From positions 1 to 8,860 of the forward strand of contig CASBQH010000097.1 of NCBI GenBank assembly GCA_949127695.1: a DNA stretch of 8,860 nucleotides. Reading direction: 5' to 3'. Of this stretch, positions 1 to 6,897 are shown one piece after another (the first letter of the stretch is position 1; each line of letters begins with the position of its first letter). The stretch comes from Synechococcales cyanobacterium PMM_0073 (lineage in GTDB: Bacteria; Cyanobacteriota; Cyanobacteriia; Elainellales; Elainellaceae). The position numbers were made by a program, and so were the translations under genes. The notes beneath the pieces were generated by a model. That model was not told the origin of the DNA, ran no database searches, and saw only the letters and a program-made list of their open reading frames with translations.

Positions 1-410
1 CTGGCAACTATGTGCCGGTGATTGCCGATGGCGGCTTAATTACCGGCGGTGACATTTGCAAATGCATTGCCTGCGGCGCGGATGGCGTGATGATTGGCTC
101 ACCTTTTGCACGGGCTACCGAAGCGCCCGGTCGCGGCTTCCACTGGGGCATGGCCACACCCAGTCCGGTGCTGCCCAGAGGCACCAGAATTCAGGTGGGC
201 ACCACTGGCAGCCTAGAGCAGATCCTGCGCGGCCCCGCCCAGCTCGACGACGGGACGCATAATCTGCTGGGAGCGCTTAAAACCAGCATGGGCACGCTGG
301 GAGCCAAAGATATCCGCGAAATGCAGCAGGTGGAAGTGGTGATTGCACCTTCGCTGTTGACCGAAGGCAAAGTTTACCAGAAGGCTCAACAGCTGGGGAT
401 GGGTAAGTAA
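1..410 (+). CDS. guaB3: GuaB3-family IMP dehydrogenase-related protein, C-terminal part (5' end outside window)
   Basis: About 135 C-terminal residues are present, read from base 3; the N-terminus and catalytic cysteine loop lie outside the window. Seen: [13 protein letters not shown] followed by [12 protein letters not shown], the phosphate-binding end of the IMPDH/GMP reductase (beta/alpha)8 barrel, and later [16 protein letters not shown], which corresponds to the SMG(Y)xGAK region of IMPDH. The segment between them, with [16 protein letters not shown], differs from the flap of canonical GuaB and is characteristic of the cyanobacterial/actinobacterial GuaB3 group. Canonical GuaB oxidises IMP to XMP with NAD in guanine nucleotide synthesis; the cyanobacterial GuaB3 is reported to have IMPDH activity as well, but that cannot be tested from a fragment. 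The stop is TAA at 408-410. The next gene, trxA, lies 306 bp downstream on the same strand. Family call is firm; the exact reaction is less sure. Confidence 0.9.
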   Translation, partial: GNYVPVIADGGLITGGDICKCIACGADGVMIGSPFARATEAPGRGFHWGMATPSPVLPRGTRIQVGTTGSLEQILRGPAQLDDGTHNLLGALKTSMGTLGAKDIREMQQVEVVIAPSLLTEGKVYQKAQQLGMGK

Positions 411-536
411 CAGCTACCGCCGCGTTATATAAGTTTATCTGACTGACGGGGCGGCAGACCTCCTACAAACTTTGATCTGTCGCTTACAATGAAAATAGCG
501 GAGACGCATGTTTCCGTTCACTCCTCACACCACACT

Positions 537-562
537 CCGCCTGAACTATATAGTTCGGGCGG
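537..562. repeat. 26-nt near-perfect palindrome upstream of trxA
   Basis: The two 13-nt halves are complementary throughout except for one T/G position (542 against 557). The arms begin CCGCC and end GGCGG, around an AT-rich centre CTATATAG. As RNA it forms a long stem with a very small loop. It is followed by TTCCTACTTT rather than a solid T-run, so it is a poor intrinsic terminator. It may be a guaB3 terminator, an RNA structure in the trxA leader, or a DNA operator; the sequence alone does not decide. Confidence 0.7.
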
Positions 563-672
563 TTCCTACTTTCTGGCGCAGCTTTTTGGGTGCAGTCGAA
601 CTAGCTCAATTGCCAAGAGCTTAAAGTATGTCTGATTGTTTAGAAGCGCTAGTCTAGACCCCACATTTTCGC

Positions 673-678
673 TATTGT
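673..678 (+). promoter_or_regulatory. possible -10 element for trxA (TATTGT)
   Basis: TATTGT fits the cyanobacterial -10 consensus TANNNT and lies 38 bp before the trxA ATG. It is embedded in CTATTGTAT, which recurs almost identically upstream of the small membrane protein gene (3425-3433). No -35 at 16-18 bp is convincing, so this is a weak call. Confidence 0.3.
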
Positions 679-716
679 ATGTCTTTGACACATCACGAAG
701 GCTAAGGGATTTAGGC

Positions 717-1037
717 ATGTCAGCAGCCGCAGTTACAGATGATACTTTTGAACAAGAAGTGATTGGAAGCTCTGTTCCCGTTCTTGTAGACTTTTGGGCT
801 CCTTGGTGTGGGCCTTGCCGGATGGTCGCTCCGGTCGTCGATGAGATTGCTTTGCAATATGCTGAGCAGGTAAAAGTCGTGAAGGTGAATACCGACGAAA
901 ATCCGGGAATTGCCAGCAAATATGGGATTCGCAGCATTCCGACGCTGATGATCTTTAAAGAAGGTCAGCGGGTGGATATGGTGGTGGGGGCTGTGCCTAA
1001 GACCACGCTAGCCACCACGCTGGAAAAATACCTCTAG
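717..1037 (+). CDS. trxA: thioredoxin (TrxA type)
   Basis: A 106-aa protein of usual single-domain thioredoxin length. It is a cytosolic thiol-disulfide reductant that receives electrons from thioredoxin reductase and reduces target disulfides. Seen: the active site WCGPC (Cys31, Cys34) after VLVDFWAP, the buried Asp25 of the fold, the VKVNTDENP strand-loop, and the cis-proline at SIPTL (Pro75). There is no signal peptide or extra domain. I chose the ATG at 717 because the fold begins there and the purine-rich AAGG/AGGGA tract lies just upstream; the frame is open back to 636, but those codons encode nothing thioredoxin-like. It lies downstream of guaB3 on the same strand, an order I recall from other cyanobacteria. 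The long leader suggests its own promoter. Which thioredoxin subtype (m-like or other) is not certain. Confidence 0.96.
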   Translation: MSAAAVTDDTFEQEVIGSSVPVLVDFWAPWCGPCRMVAPVVDEIALQYAEQVKVVKVNTDENPGIASKYGIRSIPTLMIFKEGQRVDMVVGAVPKTTLATTLEKYL

Positions 1038-1102
1038 GCGCAGCATCTGCATCTATCTAGATGTTTTGCGCTTCAACCCAGCGCTTTGGGCAGTTTTGCC
1101 CA
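1038..1102 (+). terminator. two consecutive hairpins after trxA, possible terminator region
   Basis: Directly after the trxA stop, GCGCA (1038-1042) pairs with TGCGC (1067-1071), enclosing CATCTA (1050-1055) that pairs with TAGATG (1058-1063). A second hairpin TGGGCA-GTTT-TGCCCA covers 1087-1102. Neither is followed by a proper T-run, so termination is inferred from position and structure rather than from a canonical intrinsic terminator. Confidence 0.4.
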
Positions 1103-1133
1103 GTTCCACCTCTTGCTGTACCCACCGGGTTTT

Positions 1134-1187
1134 GGCAGGAGGTTTTTAATCGGGCAGGTTTTAATTGGGCAGGTTTTAATTGAGCAG
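1134..1187. repeat. 15-bp tandem repeat block upstream of the LOG-family gene
   Basis: Two identical 15-bp units GGGCAGGTTTTAATT stand head to tail at 1152-1166 and 1167-1181. They are flanked by a degenerate copy on the left (GGCAGGAGGTTTTTAATC, ending at 1151) and a partial copy on the right (GAGCAG at 1182-1187). The block is noncoding on the + strand and ends about 76 bp before the LOG-family start codon. Confidence 0.75.
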
Positions 1188-1231
1188 CGGCACTCGCAGC
1201 GGGCAGCGATAGCAAGCAAGCCAAATCTCGA

Positions 1232-1237
1232 TAAAAT
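1232..1237 (+). promoter_or_regulatory. possible -10 element (TAAAAT) for the LOG-ABC pair
   Basis: TAAAAT, in the context CGATAAAATAGAATG, is a good match to the cyanobacterial -10 consensus and lies 26 bp before the ATG at 1264. The expected -35 position carries no recognisable hexamer. If real, the promoter would follow directly on the 15-bp repeat block. Confidence 0.4.
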
Positions 1238-1263
1238 AGAATGCCGCCCACCATAAAAGATTT

Positions 1264-2325
1264 ATGACTTTATCTTCTGCTGCCTTGGACGCCCTTCAGG
1301 CAGAAATCAGCGAGCTGTTTAGCCAATTGCCGCATCTCAAGCATGGCGAACTGATCCAGCAGGCTCTCAAAACGCTGGTACGCATGGCTGAAACTGAAGG
1401 CGACCGGCTCGACTGGAAAATCTTAAACGCCTCCTTGCAGGATATGGAGCAGGCTTTTAGGACTTTCTACCCCTATCGGCATATTCGCAAAATTGCGATC
1501 TTTGGTTCAGCCCGCATCCCCAGAGAGAGCGTTGAGTATCAGATGGCCAGCGATTTTGCTAAGGCAGTGACTCAGCATGGTTTTATGGTGATTACCGGCG
1601 GTGGCCCTGGAATTATGCAGGCGGGCAACGAGGGTGCAGGCGCAGAGCATTCGTTTGGGCTGGGGATTCAGCTGCCGTTTGAAGAAGGCTCAAACCTGTT
1701 TATGAGCGGCGATCCGAAGCTGATTAGCTTTAAGTATTTTTTCACTCGCAAGCTGTTTTTTCTACGTGAAAGCGACGCGCTGGGGCTGTTTCCGGGTGGA
1801 TTTGGCACCCAGGACGAAGCCTTTGAATGCCTGACGCTGATGCAGACGGGCAAAACAGACTTCCTGCCGCTGGTGCTGATTGATCCACCGGGCGTTAATT
1901 ACTGGCAGGGCTGGGAAACCCACATCCGCGACCATCTGCTCAAACCCGGCCTGATTAGCGCCGAAGATTTGCAGCTTTACACCATCACCGATCAAATTGA
2001 CGTAGCCTGCGAGGCGATTACCAGCTTCTACCGGATGTTTCACTCCAGTCGCTATGTGGAAGGCAGGCTGGTCATCCGGCTCAACTCTGAGCCGAGCGAT
2101 CTGGAAGTGGAGCAGCTCAACCAAGAATTCAGCGATATTTTGCTGCGGGGACGGATCGAAAAAATTCAGGCGCTGCCGCCAGAGATTGGCAGCGAAACTG
2201 AGCATTTGCCCCGGATTGCCCTGTTTTTTAATCAGCGCAATTTTGGTCGGCTCTATCAAATGCTGCGGGCAATCAATCAGCTAGAGCCAGATGCCCCCGC
2301 CACTCATCACCCAGAGCAGAAATAG
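1264..2325 (+). CDS. LOG-family (lysine decarboxylase-like) Rossmann-fold nucleotide-binding protein
   Basis: A 353-aa protein. The core at about residues 76-255 is a LOG-type Rossmann domain: FGSARIP (80-86), TGGGPGIM (111-118), and the signature PGGFGTQDE (177-185). In studied members these residues bind and hydrolyse nucleoside 5'-monophosphates; LOG proper releases cytokinin bases. Known LOG enzymes are about 180-240 aa, so this one carries an N-terminal helical extension (1-75) and a C-terminal extension (about 255-353), as in longer bacterial relatives of unknown substrate. There is no signal peptide, so it should be cytosolic. The ATG at 1264 follows a weak AAAGA; no better start is in frame. 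Its TAG stop shares a base with the GTG of the following ABC ATPase, indicating co-translation. The family is firm; the substrate, and whether it makes cytokinin, are unknown. Confidence 0.9.
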   Translation: MTLSSAALDALQAEISELFSQLPHLKHGELIQQALKTLVRMAETEGDRLDWKILNASLQDMEQAFRTFYPYRHIRKIAIFGSARIPRESVEYQMASDFAKAVTQHGFMVITGGGPGIMQAGNEGAGAEHSFGLGIQLPFEEGSNLFMSGDPKLISFKYFFTRKLFFLRESDALGLFPGGFGTQDEAFECLTLMQTGKTDFLPLVLIDPPGVNYWQGWETHIRDHLLKPGLISAEDLQLYTITDQIDVACEAITSFYRMFHSSRYVEGRLVIRLNSEPSDLEVEQLNQEFSDILLRGRIEKIQALPPEIGSETEHLPRIALFFNQRNFGRLYQMLRAINQLEPDAPATHHPEQK

Positions 2326-3332
2326 TGCCTGTAATTTCCTCTCCAATTATTGCGGTTCAGAACCTCAGCAAGCTTTACCCGGTAGCAATCAAAGATCCGG
2401 GCTTGGCCGGGACGCTGAAGCATTTTTTTAAGCGCCGCTATCGCCAGATTGCCGCCGTGCAGTCGGTGTCGTTTGAGATTGAGCCTGGAGAAGTGGTGGG
2501 TTTTTTGGGGCCAAACGGCGCAGGCAAAACCACGACGCTAAAAATGCTGACCGGGTTGATTCATCCTTCCACTGGCCAGGTTCGAGTGGCGGGGCAGATA
2601 CCGTTTCGGCGCGAGGCCAGCTTTCTGCGCCAAATTACGCTGGTGATGGGGCAAAAGCAACAGCTGATTTGGGATTTGCCAGCCCTAGACTCGCTGCGAA
2701 TTAATGCAGCAGTCTACGATATTTCGGACGCCGACTTAAAGCAGCGGGTTGGGGAACTGAACGAAATGCTCAGCCTGGGCGACAAGCTGAATTCGCCGGT
2801 TCGCAAGCTTTCCCTGGGCGAACGCATGAAGGCTGAGCTGCTGGCAGCGCTGATTCACCGCCCCAAGGTGCTGTTTTTGGATGAGCCAACGCTGGGGCTA
2901 GATGTGAATGCCCAGATCAGCGTGCGGGAATTCTTGCAGGCTTACAATCAGCGCTATGGAGCCACCGTGCTGCTGACGAGCCACTATATGGCCGATATTA
3001 CGGCGCTCTGCCAGCGAGTGCTGGTCATCTATGCCGGTCAGCTGATCTATGACGGTGGCCTAGATAGTCTGCTGGAGCGCTTTGCCCCTTGCCGCGAGGT
3101 GACGATGGAACTAGCGGAAGCGCCGCCTTTGGCCAGCCTGCAAGCCTATGGCGAAATTAAAGAGCTGTCGGGGCGGATCGTCCGGTTTCTGGTGCCGCAG
3201 GAAAACCTGACCCAGCTGATTACCCAAATGCTGGCCAACTTTGAGGTGCTCGATCTAACAGTGGGCGACCCGCCGATTGAAGAAGTGATTGGGCAGGTGT
3301 TTCAGTCTGGGATGGCCAGCGAGCCGCGTTAG
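2325..3332 (+). CDS. ABC-2-type exporter ATP-binding protein
   Basis: A 335-aa ATPase that would power an ABC-2-type exporter at the inner membrane. Motifs in order: Walker A GPNGAGKT (62-69), Q-loop near VMGQKQQ (107-113), signature LSLGERMKAEL (162-172) in place of LSGGQ, Walker B VLFLDEP (182-188), D-loop GLD, and H-loop His220 (LLTSH). The extended N-terminus (KHFFKRRYRQ before the first strand), the LSLGERM signature, and a C-terminal domain of about 85 residues fit the COG4586 group of uncharacterised ABC-2 ATPases. The GTG start overlaps the LOG-family stop as TAGTG with little Shine-Dalgarno signal, so translation probably depends on ribosomes finishing the upstream gene. No permease follows in the window, although COG4586 ATPases usually sit beside two permease genes. 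The transported substrate is unknown. Confidence 0.9.
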   Translation: MPVISSPIIAVQNLSKLYPVAIKDPGLAGTLKHFFKRRYRQIAAVQSVSFEIEPGEVVGFLGPNGAGKTTTLKMLTGLIHPSTGQVRVAGQIPFRREASFLRQITLVMGQKQQLIWDLPALDSLRINAAVYDISDADLKQRVGELNEMLSLGDKLNSPVRKLSLGERMKAELLAALIHRPKVLFLDEPTLGLDVNAQISVREFLQAYNQRYGATVLLTSHYMADITALCQRVLVIYAGQLIYDGGLDSLLERFAPCREVTMELAEAPPLASLQAYGEIKELSGRIVRFLVPQENLTQLITQMLANFEVLDLTVGDPPIEEVIGQVFQSGMASEPR

Positions 3333-3509
3333 AAATTCCGCAAATGCCGCAGGAAATCCCTAAAATGATCCGCTTTTTAGCGTAACTTCATGAGATTTTT
3401 AAAGTTTTCCGGGTAATGCTTCATCTATTGTGTACATTTGAGAGAGGTTGATTTGTGCATCGACGGTTCAAACCTTAGCCGCAAAAATAGCACTAAAGGA
3501 ACTTGGGTC
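3333..3509 (+). other. intergenic region between the ABC ATPase and the small membrane protein gene
   Basis: 177 bp without a gene. It holds a weak AU-rich hairpin, CTAAAA (3360-3365) pairing with TTTTAG (3375-3380), that might end the ABC transcript, and a TATTGT hexamer at 3426-3431 that may be the -10 of the next gene. A frame is open from 3438 into the next gene but looks untranslated before 3510. Confidence 0.4.
3426..3431 (+). promoter_or_regulatory. possible -10 element (TATTGT) for the small membrane protein gene
   Basis: TATTGT, in the context CATCTATTGTGTAC, lies 78 bp before the proposed ATG at 3510. The surrounding CTATTGTGT matches CTATTGTAT upstream of trxA. The -35 region is unremarkable. 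Weak call. Confidence 0.25.
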
Positions 3510-3749
3510 ATGCAAGCAAACATTGGTCTACTCTATCTAGTCACCGCTGGGATTTTCTTCCTGGTGCTATTTGCCTCTTTCTGGCTCGACGGCTCGACCT
3601 CAAAACGCCACGGCATGTCCTGGGTGATTGTCTTGGTGGGTTCACTGTTTTGGGGCATTGTCTTGCCGCTGGCTGTGGCAGAACGCCTGCGAAAGCTGCT
3701 GAGTCAGCGGGTTCTGGCCAGACGCTCACTGCCGTTTAGCCGCTTCTAG
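3510..3749 (+). CDS. small two-helix membrane protein of unknown function
   Basis: A 79-aa protein that I do not recognise. Two hydrophobic stretches, at about residues 5-26 (IGLLYLVTAGIFFLVLFASF) and 41-58 (SWVIVLVGSLFWGIVLPL), are separated by a short polar loop (DGSTSKRHG). The last 20 residues are strongly basic (RLRKLLSQRVLARRS). By the positive-inside rule the basic tail would be cytoplasmic and the protein a hairpin in the thylakoid or plasma membrane. I chose ATG 3510 because AAAGGA stands 10 bases upstream and the helix begins right after; the longer frame from 3438 would add a charged leader with no clear role. It stands alone, 177 bp after the ABC ATPase and 124 bp before the next small gene. 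Small conserved cyanobacterial membrane proteins of this form are common, mostly without assigned function. Confidence 0.7.
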   Translation: MQANIGLLYLVTAGIFFLVLFASFWLDGSTSKRHGMSWVIVLVGSLFWGIVLPLAVAERLRKLLSQRVLARRSLPFSRF

Positions 3750-3873
3750 GCAGGCTTGAGATCAGCCGCAACCGCTAGATTCATCAGAACTTCATAGAAT
3801 CCGTAGCGTTACCTAGATGTTCCTTGATGTTGCCTAAGTAAGCTAGTGGAAACACCGAACAGAGAGTTCCGAC
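3750..3873 (+). promoter_or_regulatory. leader of the 48-aa gene with short direct repeats
   Basis: 124 bp without a gene. A TAGAAT hexamer at 3795-3800 could be a -10 element. Two 10-bp direct repeats abut at 3816-3825 (GATGTTCCTT) and 3826-3835 (GATGTTGCCT); spacing near one helical turn would suit a regulator binding in tandem, but they are short. GAGAG at 3862-3866 is a plausible ribosome binding site for the ATG at 3874. Confidence 0.3.
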
Positions 3874-4020
3874 ATGAAAGCTTACTTCCCTGCCAACTCA
3901 GTTTCCCGCTCCAGCTACTCTGAGCCTGCTATCCCTCAGTGGATCAGCGAAATGGGTCTAGAATGGCTCTACTGCCTGCTCTCCGGCTCCAGCAGCGTCA
4001 AAGGCGCAGCCCGCAGCTAA
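3874..4020 (+). CDS. 48-aa small protein with a WecG/TagA-like C-terminal motif
   Basis: A short open frame of 48 codons, missed by length cut-offs but with a purine-rich site (AGAGAG) about 8 bases before its ATG and codon use like its neighbours. The N-terminal 18 residues are polar and Ser-rich. Residues 21-36 read PQWISEMGLEWLYCLL and end in a short Ser/basic tail. This resembles the extreme C-terminus of WecG/TagA/CpsF glycosyltransferases, where a P-x-W...GLEWLYRLL...EPRR helix ends the protein. The rest of that enzyme is absent, and the frame is closed by a TAG at 3844-3846. It could be a true small protein that converged on, or derives from, that amphipathic helix, or a chance ORF. 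It is convergent with the HAD gene 54 bp downstream. Function unknown; that it is a gene at all is only moderately likely. Confidence 0.5.
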   Translation: MKAYFPANSVSRSSYSEPAIPQWISEMGLEWLYCLLSGSSSVKGAARS

Positions 4021-4025
4021 GCGGT

Positions 4026-4073
4026 TTGGCTGACGCAGAGCTTGGCTCATGCCTAATTTGGCTGAGCGCCACG
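4026..4073. repeat. three TTGGCT direct repeats with 16-bp period
   Basis: TTGGCTGACGC (4026), TTGGCTCATGC (4042) and TTGGCTGAGCGC (4058) recur with exactly 16-bp spacing, filling the gap between the convergent 48-aa gene and the HAD gene. Only the TTGGCTNA core is conserved, so this may be a decayed tandem repeat or chance. Confidence 0.4.
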
Positions 4074-4074
4074 C

Positions 4075-4890
4075 CTACGAAAATTCCACTAGCAGCCTTT
4101 GAATCAAGTCAGAATCGAGCTGCGAAATATTGTTCAAAATGATGCTGGCTCCAACTCGCTTCAGGTTGCGCCGATAAGCATCAGCATAGTCTTCAGTCAA
4201 CTGCGCGTGGGGTGGCAAAACCCCAACGCCAAGCCAGCGCCGTTCCGGCTGTTGCTGCATTGCCGCTTGAACCGTCTGCATGTCGGCCACCGTATCGCCC
4301 GCATAGATTACGGGCATCAGTGGCGGTAGCTGATTTCGCGCTTCAAGCTGCTGTACGCTCAGCAGTAAGCCCGTCGGATCAGGCTTTCCGGGCGCGTCTT
4401 CCATTGCCACCAGCAGCGGAGCCGCCAAGCCCAGTCGTTTTTCTAAGACATAGCTGGCCGAACCGCGCGTCGCGCCGCTAAAAAAGCCCCAAGCAATTTG
4501 AGCCTGACTCAGCGCTGCCAGATAGTCTGGCTGAATTAGCAGCGGCTCGTCGCAAATATAGCCCGTCCAGTGGGTGGGGTCAGTGCCCCGGTAGCGGCTT
4601 TGGAAGAAAGCAACGATGGCTTCATAGTCGAGTGATTGCAACGCTCGCGGCTGGCCTTCTGCTTCAAAGTAGCGATAGATCAGCTCTTGCGAAGCCTCCC
4701 AGTCGTTGTTCCAGCGTCCTTCGGTCTTGAGCTGATCTATCTCGGCAGGAGTGGGGCGATATTGCCCCGTAAACTGCTCGACGGTATCGGCTAGCGCCAG
4801 CCGATAGGAGCCGCCGACATCTCGAATGACGCCGTCGATATCGAAGACGAGAATTGCTGTTGGGGTGGTTGGGGCAGAGGGCTGAGTCAC
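4075..4890 (-). CDS. HAD-superfamily hydrolase, subfamily IA (TIGR01548-like)
   Basis: A 271-aa soluble protein with all four HAD motifs: motif I VFDIDGVIRD (Asp17 nucleophile, Asp19 acid/base), motif II FFSGATRG (Ser138), motif III Lys169 in APGKPDPTG, and motif IV YAGDTVADM (Asp199, Asp203), which binds magnesium. The cap between motifs I and II (about residues 28-110, with GRWNNDWEAS) is helical, as in subfamily IA phosphatases. The FDIDGVIRDV opening and NNDWEA cap recall the TIGR01548 group, whose substrate is not established. The start is GTG at 4890, the first possible codon after an in-frame TAA at 4896-4894, with little Shine-Dalgarno signal. It is divergent from the PSRP-3 gene, with a shared promoter region of under 90 bp. 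Phosphatase activity is a fair inference; the substrate is unknown. Confidence 0.9.
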   Translation of the reverse strand: MTQPSAPTTPTAILVFDIDGVIRDVGGSYRLALADTVEQFTGQYRPTPAEIDQLKTEGRWNNDWEASQELIYRYFEAEGQPRALQSLDYEAIVAFFQSRYRGTDPTHWTGYICDEPLLIQPDYLAALSQAQIAWGFFSGATRGSASYVLEKRLGLAAPLLVAMEDAPGKPDPTGLLLSVQQLEARNQLPPLMPVIYAGDTVADMQTVQAAMQQQPERRWLGVGVLPPHAQLTEDYADAYRRNLKRVGASIILNNISQLDSDLIQRLLVEFS

Positions 4891-4966
4891 TTTTTATGAG
4901 CGGTTCTGTGGGTCGGTAGATTAATATAGAGGATTGTATGCATAATCAGCACAGCGCTGCTGGATT

Positions 4967-4971
4967 GGAGG
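4967..4971 (+). promoter_or_regulatory. ribosome binding site GGAGG that supports a TTG start for PSRP-3
   Basis: A perfect GGAGG stands five bases before TTG 4977, the codon at which the PSRP-3 family sequence begins. If translation instead began at ATG 4938, this site would merely encode the Leu-Glu-Val of an unconserved leader. Confidence 0.55.
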
Positions 4972-4976
4972 TGTTT

Positions 4977-5276
4977 TTGTCTAAGTTCATTTTGAAAGTG
5001 CTCTGGCTCGACCAAAACGTTGCTCTGGCGGTGGATCAGATTGTGGGGAAAGGCACAAGCCCCCTGACTTCCTACTTTTTCTGGCCCCGAAATGATGCCT
5101 GGGAGCAACTGAAAACTGAGCTAGAAGCGAAGCACTGGATTGCCGAGAATGACCGGGTTGAGCTGCTCAATAAGGCGACCGAAGTGATCAACTATTGGCA
5201 GGAAGAAGGCAAGCGGCAGCCGATGGCCGAAGCGCAGGCTAAGTTTCCAGAGGTGACGTTTACGGGCAGCACTTGA
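4977..5276 (+). CDS. ycf65: 30S ribosomal protein PSRP-3 (Ycf65, cS23)
   Basis: A cyanobacterial and plastid-specific small-subunit ribosomal protein. Nearly the whole sequence is family-like: [20 protein letters not shown], then [18 protein letters not shown], then [20 protein letters not shown], with a Gly/Thr-ending tail. I prefer the TTG at 4977 (99 aa) because homology begins exactly there and a strong GGAGG at 4967-4971 sits five bases upstream. The alternative ATG at 4938 adds 13 unconserved residues ([13 protein letters not shown]) and has its own GAGG site, so annotation may well place the start there. The gene ends in a strong intrinsic terminator at 5331-5361, so it appears monocistronic, and it is divergent from the HAD gene. 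Identity is secure; the start is not. Confidence 0.93.
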   Translation: MSKFILKVLWLDQNVALAVDQIVGKGTSPLTSYFFWPRNDAWEQLKTELEAKHWIAENDRVELLNKATEVINYWQEEGKRQPMAEAQAKFPEVTFTGST

Positions 5277-5336
5277 GCTTTGAAGAACCTGGGAAACCAG
5301 GCAGTTGGCTCATCAGACAAGCTGGGTAATGGGTAA

Positions 5337-6821
<1,485 letters not shown>

Positions 6822-6859
6822 AATTGCCCCAACTACGCCAAATTAGTAAAATCTGTCTA

Positions 6860-6891
6860 TTGACTGAATCATCCCAAACTGGCTGGATTAT
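6860..6891 (+). promoter_or_regulatory. possible promoter of the histidine kinase gene
   Basis: TTGACT (6860-6865) resembles a -35 box and GATTAT (6886-6891) a weak -10, but the 20-bp spacing is too long for a good sigma70 promoter. If the -10 is used, transcription would begin at or next to the ATG at 6898, giving a leaderless or near-leaderless mRNA, which would agree with the lack of a Shine-Dalgarno sequence. Weak call. Confidence 0.25.
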
Positions 6892-6897
6892 TCTCAC

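Larger units (their letters stand above)
411..716 (+). other. guaB3-trxA intergenic region / probable trxA leader
   Basis: This 306-bp gap holds no convincing gene. It contains a TACAAT hexamer at 485-490 and a TATTGT hexamer at 673-678, either of which could be a -10 element for trxA; neither has a good -35 at normal spacing. A 26-nt palindrome lies at 537-562. A 48-codon frame opens at 489 but has no ribosome binding site, and its ATG overlaps the possible -10. No strong guaB3 terminator is visible: only a short CCGCC/GGCGG pairing across a long loop near 417-455. Confidence 0.5.

Noticed and set aside
489..635. 48-codon frame in the trxA leader (MKIAETHVSVHSS...)
   Set aside because: It has no ribosome binding site, its ATG overlaps a possible -10 element, it runs across a palindrome, and its composition is not protein-like.
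636..716. 27-codon N-terminal extension of thioredoxin from GTG/TTG-type codon at 636
   Set aside because: The thioredoxin fold begins at ATG 717 with a purine-rich site upstream; the extension is not a recognisable signal or transit sequence.
1057..1254. Antisense frame with QLKPA-type repeats upstream of the LOG gene
   Set aside because: The peptide repeats are only the translation of the 15-bp DNA repeats; there is no family resemblance and no ribosome binding site.
1762..2259. 165-codon antisense frame inside the LOG-family gene
   Set aside because: It lies wholly opposite a well-supported conserved gene; such shadows are expected in GC-rich coding DNA.
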